A DNA stretch of 64,000 nucleotides from Phaseolus vulgaris (GCF_000499845.2 NC_023753.2:1426001-1490000), one strand, 5' to 3'. Shown: positions 36,321 through 49,714, numbered from the stretch's first letter. The notes: generated by a model from the sequence alone, not told the origin. Program-made: numbers and translations.

Positions 36321-36329
36321 AAAGTTGTT

Positions 36330-37915
36330 TGGTCCTTGATCCAGAAGATATTGCTTTTGGGCTTCAGTTTCCTGAACTACACAATTACTAACTGCACCCA
36401 TACAAAGAATTGAAAAAAACTAATATACCCTTCATCGCTGCACCTCCATTTTTCATCCGTGCACTCTTTGAAAATATTATATATTCTTTGCCATATGTTC
36501 CGAAAAGCTTATTATAGGAAACATCTTATATATTTTAGAAAGTTTGTCCCAAATATATTTTATACGCTCTCAAAAAACTATTTTGAAAATCTTGTTATTG
36601 CATAAAAAAGCTGAATTAAATTATTTATAATATTAAAAAAGATATTCCAAAATAAGATGTTGATTCTTAATACTTCAAATTACTCAAAAAGTTTAAACAA
36701 TTTAGATTAAATCAAAATTTAGTTTAATCTTATTCAACCATTAATTTGTGCATTTTACTACCCTAGTCTAGTGGTGGTCACAGTTTTTACTTATATATAT
36801 ACCTCCACATTGCACTCTCTCCTTATTATGAAATCACAAAATAACATTTTAAAATCTTTCAAATTACTGTAAAAAAAAAAACTAATTATATACTCCGAGT
36901 TATTGTGGAAAAAAATCAAATTGTATTTTCTGTTATTATAAGTACATAATCAAACAATAATTTTCAATAAAAAAAAAAACTCATTCCAAAAGTATATAAT
37001 CTTAATAAAATTTATTAATCACTGGATTAGACCAAAGATAAATGGTTCCTTTAGCATACAAATCATGAACAAATTATCTAGAATTTGCCCCATGTTGACA
37101 TTTTATCATCTCTAGGCTATAAAAATATTTTGTGGTGAGAACATTTGAGTTAATTGTAAATTTAAAAATCAATTTCAAATTATACATAAAACATTTTTTA
37201 AATGATTCTAGAATGTATAATTCAAAAACATTATAGATAGGAATTTGCAAAACATGAAAAATATTTAAAATTTCACTTTTGTCATTTCACTAGGAGATAT
37301 GAACAGAATTACAAATTAAAAAAAAAGTTGTTATTATTTCACTATTATAGGAACTATAAATAGAATTACAAATATATAAAAAAGAAGAAGCAAAAACCTC
37401 ATGTTCACTTAGTAATACAAAGATAGAAACTCATGAAAGACTCAATAGATTTAGTCATGAAATCAAAAGTTTTGTATCGCGCAATATATTTAAGTGATAA
37501 AATTTAAATCAAACATTTAAAGAGAAGTCAGTTATAAATAATACACGTCATTTATTTTTTAAAATTAAATAAAACATTTAATTTTTAAGGTTTACACTAC
37601 TAAAAATCATTAAGGCTCAGTTTGTTTTTATGAACGTAATGTTCACAAAGAAAAAAGTGAGAGAATATCAGTTGTTTGGATCTAGGGTGTTGCAAGGAAG
37701 AGGAGGAGAAAATATTAACTGTAAACCGTAAATATCCTCTACCCTCAAAATGAAGATAATAGATAAGGTGTGTTTGTTTCCGATAAAAAGTTAAAGAGTG
37801 GAGAAAGGTGAAAAAAGTCTGAAAAAACAAAGTATAAAATTGCGAAAAAACTAGATGAATTCCACAGTCAGACTTTCTTCTTTCAATTGCGAAGAAATGT
37901 GATTTTTAACAGAGT
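36330..37915. other. Spacer with miniature-element fragments
   Basis: A stretch with internal CTGCACCTCC and CTGCACCCAT motifs (about 36380-36470) looks like the truncated end of another related element. CACTACTAAAAA at 37596 resembles a CACTA terminus without a clear partner. No gene. Confidence 0.4.
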
Positions 37916-38963
37916 TAAATTGTAACATCCCTATTTTTTTATTTTATTTTTGTTAATATATTATGCATACAATATCTAATTAACATGTAAACAGGTTATC
38001 ATATTTGTATCTCAAAAAGATATCCCTCTTCATAGGGAATTAATATATGCATCAAAAGTTTTAAAAAAAAGACAAAAGAAACAAAGCATTCAAAGCTAAA
38101 TCTATCCAATACTCCAGCTCACTGAGGAGTTCTATTACCTGCAATCTCATCTGCTCCCGTGTAAAACACGATCATCACAGATAAAGAAACAAACACAAAC
38201 AATAACAGGGTAAGCTAGCTATATAAAAAGTTTCTATATAAATTCATGTCAAATCAATCAACATAATTCATCAATTCTCATACAATTTCTCATCAAGTGT
38301 CTATTAAATTTCATAATTCATCTTTTCACATGTCAGACTTCTACTGACTCATAACACATAGACACTTGACTCTACTTCCGGAAGACTTGTGCGTTGACTT
38401 AGACTTAGAGATCTGCACCATCATACTACACTGTGAAATCCACACAGCTATGCGCATAATTAATCTCAATATCATCTCTCTCCTAGTATGACAGGGTTAA
38501 TTCATATAACAAGTTAATTTATCTTTCAAACAACTTACCCATTCATATGAACCTCCTTCGACTCTCACCACCTGAATAACTTCATCTATATGATTCCATT
38601 ATCTCAGGAGAGTCAGGATATCTCCTTCTAGACGAATCCCTAGTCAATGCACATCCTAAACAATCCTAACACGGTATTTTCTTTCCTGAAAATACTATGT
38701 CTTGATCAGAATTCATATTTTGAACCTCATAATATCTACCATCAAACAATCAAATCATACCAATGTTTAGAATTTCCCAAAATACACAACAATTCATTGA
38801 CTAATCATATAAATGTCTAATTAAAGAGATTTTCAATTAACTATACATGAAATATAAGTTTACATACTTTATAAGAAAAACTATATAGAAATAAATAAAT
38901 CAATCTTTTAAAAGCAAATAAAAATTAGTTTAATATATTTTTTATTTATTTATTTATTTTACT

Positions 38964-39240
38964 TTAGCTTAAGCTAGAATTCGCTAGCTTGAGCTAAAAT
39001 CCACCAGAGAGCACCCAGAATTTTAGCTTGAGCTAAAATTCACTAGCTTGAGCTAAAATCCTCAGAGAGCACCCATAATTTTTTTAGCTTGGACTAAAAT
39101 TTGCTAGCTTGAGCTAAAATCCCCCAGAGAGTAGCCATAATTTTAGCTTGAGCTAAAATTCGCTAGCTTGGGCTAAAATCCTCCAGAGAGCACCCATAAT
39201 TTTTTTAGCTTGAGCTAGCACTTTCTAGCTTGAGCGAAAT
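38964..39240. repeat. ~60-bp minisatellite inside the solo LTR
   Basis: About 4.5 units with the order TTAGCTTGAGCTAAAATT, C(G/A)CTAGCTTGAGCTAAAATC, CnCCAGAGAGCACCCATAAT. The AGCTTGAGCT core, a near-palindrome, recurs twice per unit. Confidence 0.85.
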
Positions 39241-39425
39241 ATGCAGAAAAATTCTGCATAACTTAATATACCTATTAGATTATAAGTCAATGTCTCATTC
39301 AATTCCTAAACTATAAATCTACACCTTACATTGCCAGTTCCTGTTCAGCATGATACAATCACTCTAATAGAATCATTGAGTTATTATGTCCTTTTATACA
39401 TATATATGATTTCCAATTCCAAAAC

Positions 39426-39613
39426 CATTTAAATCAAACAACCAATTCTCAATCACAACACTTTCAATTTCAATCAAACTACAATCTACTCAGAACAAGA
39501 AATCTTGCAACAAAATCTGACATTTAAATCAAACAACCAATTCTCAATCACAACACTTTCAATTTCAATCAAACTACAATCTACTCAGAACAAGAAATCT
39601 TGCAACAAAATTT
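39426..39613. repeat. 95-bp direct tandem duplication
   Basis: CATTTAAATCAAACAACC...CAAGAAATCTTGCAACAAAAT occurs at 39426 and again at 39521 with almost no differences, indicating a recent event within the LTR. Confidence 0.9.
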
Positions 39614-40604
39614 GGAATTGTTGACCCCGTCATACTCACATTCAAATCTTCTAACCTATGGTTCTATTGAAGATTTTAAACTAGCTTCCCTTACCTTTAC
39701 TTGAGCATATGCTCACGAAGAGCTCCAACCCTACCAAAATCTTCAAAAGTAGCTTAACCTGCACCACAGAGTCCTGATAAAAGATCTAACTGTATCTCTA
39801 AGACTCTGATCTACTAAAGACTAATCCTAAAACTAAAAGAGGCACATGCATACACTTAGATTGAGATTGATCTACAAGTTCAAAACTTTGACTCAGAGAA
39901 GGGTAAAAATTGAACTTACTCTATAAGAGATTCTGATCGAACAATCTTATAGGATTCACTGCCAGGAGTCCGATCGCCAAACTGATAAGCGAGGAGATCA
40001 TAATCTTAGAGAGAAGGGAGAGAAAAGGAAAAGAGGAATTTTAGAGAGATGGTGGTTTTTTAAAATGAAACCTGAGTAACTGAATTTTCTATTTATATGT
40101 CATTTCATTTTATTAATAAAATATTCAGGTATCATTTAAAATATACCACTTTTACTCTAAGGTTATTTTTTTTATACCCTTACATAAATCATAACGTACA
40201 TCAAATAAATATAATAATATTTATTCTTTCATTTTAAAATAATAAATATTAAATTCATAATAAAATACATTTAATGTTTTATTAATATATGTTTAATGTT
40301 AAATAAATAAAAAATTTAAAATAAAAGTAAATTAAATTAAATTTTGATAATTTATTTAATATACTTTATTTTGAAATATTATTTTATTTATTTATTAAGA
40401 TGTTATAATAATTTTATATTAATTTATTTTTTTTAATCTTAATTTAAATTTTCAAAATTTACAATTCAATTACATGTATCACATCATTCACAAACTTTCA
40501 TAAATTTTCTCTTCACTTTTCACTCTCTTTCCCTTAATCTAAACAACCCCACTTTCCTTTCAAATCTATCCTTTTCCACTCCCTCAAATAAAAAAACCAA
40601 ATAA

Positions 40605-40970
40605 AAACCAAATTTAGAAACAAAAAATTATTAATTTCTATAGTGACTAAATTAAATATTATTTTAGAGACTAAAAAAATTATTTGTATCTAAATTAGTT
40701 TATATTATTGATAAATAATTTTTAATTGTATCTAATAAACTGCTAAGTTTCAACTATCAATTATTTAGATTTTAAAATTGGTATCTAAAATCGTGGTATC
40801 TAATAGATACTAATTTAAAAATTATTTATCAATAATAGAAATTAATTTAGATACCAATAATTTATTCAGTTTCTAAAATAGTATATATTTTTATAATATA
40901 GCAACTAATTATTTTTTATCTCTAAAATTGATTTTTATTATTTGATAATTGTATAGTGTTATTTATTTAT
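40605..40970. mobile_element. CACTA-type MITE, diverged copy
   Basis: Palindromic organisation: ATTTCTATAGTGACTAAATTAAAT...TTTAGAGAC on the left mirrors GTATCTAA...TTTCTAAAAT and ends ...TTGATAATTGTATAGTG. It belongs to the same family as the copies at 51663 and 52775-53670. Exact left end not resolved. Confidence 0.5.
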
Positions 40971-41065
40971 TTTATACAAGTGAGCTATTTATGTTATGGG
41001 CCTGAGGGTGAATTATGGAGTTAAAGGAGTGGGCTGATACATGTATACAACTCTTATAAAAAAAA

Positions 41066-41427
41066 GGCAATTTCTCCCTCCACCATATCAATTTCAGCAT
41101 GCACCCAATCAACTCTAGAAAATGATAAAAAATACCTCTCTTAAATGACGAAAATAACTTTACACAAAAATGGAAAAATTATTTTTGAAACTTTTATCTG
41201 AAATATTTTGGATTTCAATTTTCGGAACATATTTTTGAAATCTGAAATTTTTTATCCATAATGTATTTTTAGTTTTGTGTTCAGAATTTTGTTTTCACAT
41301 GTATTTTTTTATTTCTGAATTATAATTATTATTTTGGATTTTTTAATTTGGAATAAGGATAGTTTTGGAAATTTAAAAAATTGATATGGTGGAGGTTAAA
41401 ATGGATATGGTGTAGGAAGAATTTGCC
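41066..41427. mobile_element. Mutator-like miniature element 4 (362 bp)
   Basis: Left end GGCAATTTCTCCCTCCACCA..., right end reverse complement GGCAAATTCTTCCTACACCA.... Flanked by ATAAAAAAAA (41056-41065 and 41428-41437), a low-complexity repeat compatible with a 9-10 bp duplication. The interior has ATTTTTGAAA.CT and TTCGGA motifs like the other members. Confidence 0.7.
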
Positions 41428-41437
41428 ATAAAAAAAA

Positions 41438-41604
41438 TAGTATTTTAATTTAATTTGAGATTTTCAGTCCAATTTCATATTATTTATTTACATTTTTTTC
41501 ATGATATTGTGTGTATGTAATTGAATGAGTTTTCAACAAGAACAACCCTATTGACACTGAGTCTATATAAGCAGAACCTATTACCAAACAACATGAACTG
41601 GGTC

Positions 41605-41641
<37 letters not shown>

Positions 41642-44600
41642 GATTTATTGAGTTTATATTATAACATAAAACAGATAGATTGGGTCCTATAGCTAGGACC
41701 TCTGCAATATATTGATCTGAAGGAGACTCTAGCAAGGTGTCAAAAGCAAGCATGATCCCCCATTGATGCTAGAACAACACTTTGACTCAGAATAACAAAA
41801 CAACATTTGACCTTTTTCGCTACATGGCTGTGTACTGAGGAACCACTTTGGATTGTAGTTAGTAAGAGCACATGAAAGAAACTGAGAAAAGACAAGCCAA
41901 GCTAGTTTCCTCAGAACAAAATGCCGCCGCCGTTGGAATTCGAAAATCATATTGGAGCGTGCGTGTCCTTCTGATCAAACCAGACTTTGTATTCGTGTGT
42001 AGAACCATGAACTATATCTATCTATTTATATATATATATACACACACGAGTTGTCACTAAAAGTCTAAAAGAGTCTCACCTTAGTCCTTGTCTTCAAATG
42101 TTGTTCTTTTCATTGAAAATTAGGTTTCGGTTTCACACACTTTGGCGAAGTGTCTTTCTCTTCAGTGTTTTTGTAACTGTTAGTTTTGCTTTCTATTATT
42201 ATCTGTGTTGCAGACCCAGGACCAGGACTCGAATAATAAACTTTCTTGTTTCAATGTTTGAATCAGAATATATATATATATATATATATTTCTATATATA
42301 TATATATATATTTCTATATATATATATATATATATATTTCTAATCTGAGAGGGTAATTTTCAATGTTGGTTTTGAAAACTAACATTGGTTTATCTTATTT
42401 GACTGTTTTTTATTCTTTGGTTGAATATTTTAAAGACTTTAAAGATTAAGCAGAGAGAGTAGTACTGTTATGGATGCAGGCTCTTATCATTTTATATTAC
42501 ACACTATAATTCTTTATGATTTTCCTATTGGTTTCTTCTGCTTTGGATCTTTGTCCAAAAGAATGCCAACAAACTACAAACCAACAAAGAAAACGATGAT
42601 TGGGACTTCATTGCATAAAACTTTTCATTATTTTTTTGTTTTTGGGTCCCTTCACGTTCTTCAACCTACTAATCAAATCAAAATCAAAATCAAAACACTC
42701 TTTATTGGTGTTAAGATTAATAAACTCAACTTCACCAACTTCCATATGGATTATAAATCTAGAAATTAGGGTTCTTAACTCTCTCGTTAGTTTGACTACT
42801 TAAGGAATGTTTTCATAGAAAAAAAAATATGATTGAAGAAAAATTTACTCTCACATATTAATTTTGTTATGAATTACTATTTTCTAATTTGTATGATAGT
42901 AAAAAAATTTTACAAATGCATATTAATAGTATTATTTAGAAACTTGTCCAAGTTTTTTTTTTTTTCAAAATGATACTTTAACATGTAAATAAATATGTTA
43001 ATTTCACGAGAGATATATGATTAGGGATATTTTGACAGATTTTTTTTATTAACACTTCTAGAAAAAATATCTTATAATTTAAAATTATTTCATACATAAA
43101 TTAAAAAAAATAAAAATTTATCAGTAAAATCAAAAATAGAAATTATAAAGCTATATGAAATAATTTTGTAAATTATTTAAACTATTGGGGTGAACATGGT
43201 TGAAGCTGTAGCAATCACTGATGTAAACAAGACCTATTAATGACTCTAAAGTTTGACTTTATCTCTCATTAATATCAGTGTCAAAAATCTTAATTCTTCT
43301 ACAGTTAAGCTGTCATCTTTTTTGAAAGAAAGATAACGCCCTATGAAACTATGGTTTGTTTAATTATTGAAACTTAAATGTTAATTAATAAAATAATAAA
43401 TTCAAGAGAAAAGACAGCAAAGCAAAGAGAGAGGGAATAAACAGTGTATTGAAGAAAGTGATTATTAATATTAAAAAGTTGATAATAATATTAATAACTA
43501 TCTCTGTCAAAAGACCTCATAATTCCCCAAAAGCACACATTTCAGTTTATTCTATTCCATGGTAACATCTAAGAAAAATTAGATGGTTTGATGCAGTTCA
43601 CAGGTATGACCCTTTTACACTCTTTTTAAATGACAAAGCTACGACACTAATACGATAAAATATCCAATTCAAAAAATATTTGTTGGATTTTTGATAATTT
43701 TAACACAATTTTTTTAAAAAATATATTAATTTTTTAAAAATTTAAATTTATTGTATAAATTTTTATTATAATTATAAAAATAAAAATAATCATTTTAAAT
43801 CAATTATAAAAACTTTTTTTTTAAAAAAAAATCTAAAACATACTTATATACATAATTTTTATTATTAATTTATATAATTCATAATTATATAATATATAAA
43901 TTTTTGTCCTATATTTAAAAAGTTATACATATATTTGTATTATTTCCGTATTGTATGAGTGTCCATATCTTTGCTGCATGGTGTTCATTGAGTTAGCAGT
44001 TGTGAGTGAGGATTAAGCTGTGATATATATACTTAGCAACCTCTTGAGTGAGTTTGATTCTAAAAAATTGCTTGGTGATTTGTTTATCCATAGTGGTTGG
44101 ATTAGGTCCTTTCTTGGGTGTTGTGATGGTGATTTGTGGCACTTTTTGTTCGAAAATAACGAAAGTAGCCTTGGTTGTGACCCTCCATTGATGTGACCCT
44201 TGGGAAGGACCAGGCAGGCACTGCATACATTGCATGCAACAACAGAAGGGAAGAAGGACCTCAACCCAAGTCAGCCAAACACAGCACATAGAGTTTCAGA
44301 ATCCTTTTTTGCCCTTTCCATGTCAGTGACCCTAAACGGTAACAGTACAGTACACTCTGCCTCCGCTGAATTTCAGACAAACAGTGTCATTCACCCCTCA
44401 CCCAATCAACCATCAGGTGCTTTCTTTTCCACTTTACAAACCAAAACCAATAATAATATTTGCACACAAAACCAAGAAAAACAAAACATCCCTATATATT
44501 CCTTCATACCATTTTACCAATTAAGTGTTAATAACCATTTCTCTTGCTTAGTTTAATTGCCATTTCTTTTACCATTGGTTTTACGGTTTAAGGGTTTCAT

Positions 44601-45309
44601 TCATTGTCCTTTTTTTTTTTTTTTTCCTTTTGAAATTTCTGTGAGGCCCAGTGGGGCTGTGTGATGAGTGAAAGTTTGTCTGGGAGTGAGTGAGAAGATA
44701 CGAAATATGAGATAGAAAGAGAGAGAGAGTGGTGTAGCTGTTTCATGCTGCTTTCACACATCCTATGTCGTTATGTGGCTGAGGATTGGGTCCACCGACC
44801 CCTAGGCCTTACCCTCTCTCTCATTCATTAATTTTTGCTAGTGTAAAATTTTCATTTATGACAAGGGAGAAGTGAGCAAAATCTGGAAAAGCTTTTCAAG
44901 AGGAAAAAAGGTAGAGAATAATACAGAAAAAAGGAAAATGTTTTGTGAATATGTGTTGGTGTATCTGCATGACACCAAATCAGTGAAGAAACTCAGTAAT
45001 ATCATTGCCACCTCAAATTTCTCATTTATAACAAGCCAACCTCAGGAGAATATTAACACCAGCCACTGTCCATGGAGGGGTTGAATATTTGCTATTGCTA
45101 TTGCTATTAATTTCTCCCTCTTCAATCTCTCTTTCTCCCTTCTATCTCCCTCTATGTTTTTCTTATTAGCAAACACAAATGAATAAATAGAGGTATCCCA
45201 ACCCTTTTATATCTCTCTCTGTGTTTTTCCTTTGCTAGAATTCTATTAATTGCTTAAGAGTTTTGTTTTTGAGATTTTGGGGTTGTGAATTGAGGAGGAC
45301 TCAAATTGC
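41438..45309. other. Spacer with (TA)n microsatellites upstream of the IDD gene
   Basis: (TA)n tracts lie at about 41612-41638 and 42268-42340. No supported gene. The last ~800 bp probably hold the IDD promoter and leader, with CT-rich stretches at about 45112-45155 and 45210-45222. Confidence 0.45.
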
Positions 45310-45594
45310 ATGTGGATTTTCCAGAATTCTGATTTCAGTTGTGGGGTTCAAGGAGAAAAGGATACTCCCAGGAGAAGCAGAAGAGGCTTATTTTTATATA
45401 TAGGGCTTGCTGCAAGACATGGCCACATCATCTTCCTCAGCATCACTCTTTGGATTCAGAGAAGACGATCAGAACCAGATGAAGCAGCAGCATTCCTTGA
45501 CACCATCTTCCTCAACAACTCCAGCTGCACCACCACCCCAGAAGAAAAAGAGAAACCAGCCTGGAACACCATGCAAGTATCTTCAATTTTTTAA
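45310..45594 (+). promoter_or_regulatory. Upstream ORF overlapping the IDD start codon
   Basis: An ATG at 45310, 109 bp upstream of and out of frame with the IDD start at 45419, opens a 94-codon ORF. It overlaps the start and would run past the exon 1 donor into intron 1 sequence. If transcription starts upstream of 45310, scanning ribosomes would meet it first and IDD translation would be reduced. Transcription start not determined. Confidence 0.4.
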
Positions 45595-48500
45595 TCAGAT
45601 ATACCAAGATCTAATCTATAATTTTTTTTTTCCTTTCATGGATATTGCATCTATTTTCATTCCACAAATGTTCTTTGGTACCCTTTTGTTTCACTTGGTA
45701 TGTGTGAATTCCCTAGGGAACCCTAATCTATAAACAAATGTAATTAAGATGGACTGAAATTAAAAGGGCATGTATGTATTTGGATGTTTGTATATGGATT
45801 GGATCACACTCAAGTGATTCTTATACATATATGGTTTCTTGCTCATAAACAAATGTATTTGGAAATGTTTGTCTTGAAGCTTCCTCGATTTGATTTGCAG
45901 GTTTTGGTAGTATGTTCTTTTTGTTTTCTTTTTTTACCTTGTGTGAATTGATGAGTTTTGTAATAATTTGTTGTTTGGCATTTTTCCATGGCAACAGATC
46001 CAGATGCGGAGGTGATAGCACTATCTCCCAAGACCCTAATGGCAACAAACAGGTTTATATGTGAGGTGTGTAACAAAGGGTTCCAAAGGGAGCAAAACCT
46101 ACAGCTACACAGAAGAGGACACAACCTGCCTTGGAAGCTTAAGCAGAAGACTACAAAAGAGCCAAAGAGAAAGGTTTATCTGTGTCCTGAGCCCACATGC
46201 GTCCACCATGACCCTTCAAGAGCTCTTGGAGACCTCACAGGGATTAAGAAACACTACTCTCGCAAACATGGTGAGAAGAAGTGGAAGTGTGACAAGTGCT
46301 CTAAGAAGTATGCTGTTCAATCAGATTGGAAAGCCCATTCTAAGACTTGTGGCACCAGAGAATACCGATGTGACTGTGGTACACTCTTCTCCAGGTAAAA
46401 CACCCCAAACATAGTACTCATTATTAACATCTATCTATTGCTGTTACCCTTTTTCCAAACACTCAACTTTTACTAAGTATTTTTACTCATTATGCAAAAT
46501 TTAGCCTAACACAGCCACAAATGGCCATAAACAGAAGAAGGAGAACAGTGTCTGGTTTGCTTTCGTTTTTGTTTTGCCTTCTTTGGGGTTGGCTTAAGGG
46601 TTATATTAGATTCTTGTGTTCAAACACACAACTCATTTACTAATGACATTGAATTAGACTTAAAAGTGCATTTCTTGATATAATATGAGAACTGTTTTCG
46701 AGTCTATCCAATCAACTTTTTGTTGAGTTTATCAGAGAATATCATATAGTAAAAATTGGAGCATTTGTTTAGTATTTAACCAATTCTTAATAGAGAAAAG
46801 GGGTTAGATGGTTTGTTTATGTTGTGAGTATGGTTTGCTTTCAATTTGATTGATTAAGATTGTGTCCACTCGCTTGGTTTGTTCTCTCTGGTATGGTTTC
46901 CTTTGTCATCATTCGATTCTATTGGTACGGTGGCCAACCAAGAGAAATGGATGGAAACATCCCCCCACGTGAATAATCTCTGGAAACTGCCTTGGTTATA
47001 GGGCGTTCAGAACAAACACACGGAGGAACAGCACCCTCTTTAGCCCTCTCTCTCTCTCATCAAAAGGCATAAACCCCTTTCCCATTTCACCTCGAAAACA
47101 CCGCCATTTTTTTTTCTTTTTCTTCTTTTGTTTTCTATTCACGTGTTGCTAAGCCATGAAGAGGAGAGAGAGAATATCTGTGTGATATGTTACAACCTTT
47201 GTTTTCTTCTGGGTTGGCTGAATGCGTTCAGTACTGTGGTCTTGCAGGTTCTCCTTTTCATGATAACGTTATGGCCTAATCAAGCATCCAACTCTCTCTC
47301 TCTCTCTCTCTCTGTTTCTATGTATCTAGTTGTGGTACTACTTTTCTCTTCCTTCCACCACATGATTTTGAGGTTTTATCATGGTGGGAGCAAGTGAGTG
47401 GTCATGCTGAATTCACATCAGAGATATTCAGTACCTAATAAATGTTAATCATTAACTCACAAAGTGGGCACATACTTGTTCACAATCTTTATAGCATTCT
47501 AGTCAAACCAAGTCCACTTTCAGCACAATCTCACAATCATGCTTTTTCCATCTCACACCAACATTCAATACTATTCCTTGCTTCCATTTATTCAACACTC
47601 CTGAACTCACCTCCTTCACACTGCACTTCTTAATTCATTGGTTAAACTTTTTTATCATCTTCTACTTGAGTTATTCCACCTACTTCTTCTGTACCCTTTT
47701 GGAAATTCTCAGTTATCTTCTCATTGCTTCTCGAGTTGTCACCATGTTATTTTTTTCTTATTACTCGTTTCATAAATACACGCAAAATGTTTGTCCTCGG
47801 CACAATTAAGGCTTTTATTCTTATGTTTGGATGCTAACATTTTTTAAGTGATTCTGATTAAGATTTTCATTGTCTTTTACTTGGAAAAGCCATGTCCTAA
47901 TTCTAGTAATCTATTCTTACTTTAAGATACGTGACAAGTTTAAATTATATACTTTTTATATTATTTCTCAAGTGAACTATTTCATGTCATTTTTAAAAAG
48001 TTTTAAATCAAGGTTAAAAATCATTATGAACTCTCTATCTCTCTGTGTACGTATGTATATTAATTTTCTTCTAAAAATACTTTTTAACATCAGCAAAAAA
48101 AACTTATAAGGTATATCTATATAAATTAATTTTTCTTGTTCTGAATTATTTTTAACAAATTCACTCAATCATTCTTATATTCTCTGGTAAATAAAAAAAT
48201 ATTGTGTAATTTAAGATCAATCTCCAACTAACATATAAGCGATTCACAAGAAAAAAAAATTAACAAAATTTAATTATATATCATGTGGAAGACTAATAGT
48301 TAAAAAATCATGTTATAAGATAAGTAACAATGAGACACTTCCTGCAAAATATTGAAAATCAGTTTAGATTAACTTGAACATTTGTTAAGTAATTAAAAAT
48401 TATTCTAAATATATTTAAAAAAATTATTGTAAGAGTTGATGGTCGTATGTAATTATTATTACATTATTAACAAATTGTTAATAATTTTTTTATATAATTA

Positions 48501-49714
48501 TGTTTTAAAATTATTAATGATATAAAAATTAAGAAGCTTGTTTTATATATGAATATTTTGTTTGAATCCCATGGCATGAATGCAGGAGAGACAGCTTCAT
48601 CACCCACAGGGCGTTCTGCGATGCACTTGCTCAAGAGAGTGCAAGACAGCCGCCAAACCTTGGCGCCGCCATTGGCACCCACCTCTTCGGAACCGCCGCC
48701 AACACCATCCCTCTTAACCTTTCTCAGGTCGCTTCTCACATCTCCAACATCCAAGACCCCACCACCCAACCAACAGAACTCCTCCGCCTAGGCGGCGCCG
48801 CCGCCGCAAGAACCGGCCAATTCGACCACCTCCTAGGTTCTCCCTTCAGACCCTCCCAACAACAACAACCCTTCTTCATCGAACCTAACCAAAACTACCA
48901 CCCCGACCAACAACAGCAACAACAAGGGCTGCTCCAAAACAAACCCTTCCAACAAGGACTAATGCAACTCTCTGATCACCTCACCAACAACACCAACTCA
49001 CCCTTCAACCTTCCCTTCCTTTCAGCCACCACCAATGCTTCATTCTCAGAAAACTTCAACAACAGCAGCAGCAACAACAACAACGAGGGCACTAACTTCT
49101 TCACAACTTCAAGCGCTCCTTCTCTCTTCAGCAACAACGCTGTGAGCGCAAACGCCAATGCAAACGCGCTATCTCACATGTCCGCAACTGCACTGCTTCA
49201 GAAAGCCGCACAGATGGGTGCCTCGTCGAGCAACAGCACCGCTTCGCTGCTGAAAAGCTTCGGAAGCGCGTCCTCCAGCAGCGGCTCAAAATCCGAGCAA
49301 CACAGGGTGAATGCTGCGGGCTACGGCGGCGGAATGTTCGGAGGGAACGTGAACGAGCAGAGCAACAGCAACCTGCAAGACTTGATGAACTCGTTCGCTG
49401 TGAGTGGAAACTCTTCCATTTTCGAAGGTGGGTTTGAAGCATATGATCATAACAACAGGGAGGGAAAAGTGCATGCAATGAGCGGAAGCAGCAGCATTGG
49501 AGGGTCTGATAGACTCACCCGCGATTTTCTGGGTGTGGGTCAGATAGTTAGAGGCATGAGTGGGAGTGGAGGAGTTCCACACAGAGAACACCATGGCTTC
49601 AACTTGAGTTCTTTGGAAGCAGCAGATCAAAGAAATAACAGTAACAGCAATAATAATAACAGTGCTGCGCCGTCAGGTCAAGCTTTTGGAGGTGGTGGAG
49701 GGAATTTTCAGTGA
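45419..49714 (+). CDS. INDETERMINATE-DOMAIN (IDD) C2H2 zinc-finger transcription factor
   Basis: Exons 45419-45572, 45998-46394 and 48586-49714 give 559 aa. The start is the ATG giving MATSSSSASLFGFREDD. A KKKR nuclear signal (~42-45) precedes the ID domain, in which four fingers are visible: C73/C76/H89/H93; C114/C119 with H137/H142; C149/C152/H165/C169; and C176/C178/H191/C195. The signature QREQNLQLHRRGHNLPWKL is intact. Exon 3 encodes a Gln-, Asn- and Ser-rich activation-type region, a run of AAAA after LLRLGG, and the family motif LTRDFLGVG (~518-526). IDD factors are plant-specific nuclear regulators that partner with GRAS proteins (DELLA, SHR/SCR). Which paralogue this is (GAF1/IDD2, IDD4, IDD5 and so on) I cannot settle. 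The first intron uses a GC donor. Confidence 0.94.
46395..48585 (+). other. IDD intron 2 (2.2 kb)
   Basis: GT at 46395, AG at 48584-48585; splicing completes Arg184 (AG|G). A (CT)n tract lies at about 47295-47312. No embedded gene seen. Confidence 0.85.

Larger units (their letters stand above)
37921..40184. mobile_element. Solo LTR (2,264 bp) with TAAAT target duplication
   Basis: Starts TGTAACATCC and ends ACCCTTACA, giving inverted TGTAA/TTACA termini. It is flanked by TAAAT on both sides (37916-37920 and 40185-40189), the 5-bp duplication expected of LTR retrotransposons. No gag-pol sequence or second LTR is present, so this is most simply a solo LTR left by LTR-LTR recombination. It contains a ~60-bp minisatellite and a 95-bp tandem duplication. 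Confidence 0.6.

Noticed and set aside
41872..42343. ORFs of 62 and 81 aa ending in (TA)n-derived repeats
   Set aside because: The C-terminal halves are only YIYIYI-type translations of microsatellites.
44200..44556. 118-aa ORF upstream of the IDD gene
   Set aside because: No recognisable domain; position and composition suit promoter or spacer sequence.
45843..46124. 93-aa minus-strand ORF over IDD exon 2
   Set aside because: Antisense of the zinc-finger exon; no independent support.
49128..49630. Minus-strand ORFs of 114-116 aa over IDD exon 3
   Set aside because: Low-complexity shadows of the Ser/Asn/Gln-rich coding exon.
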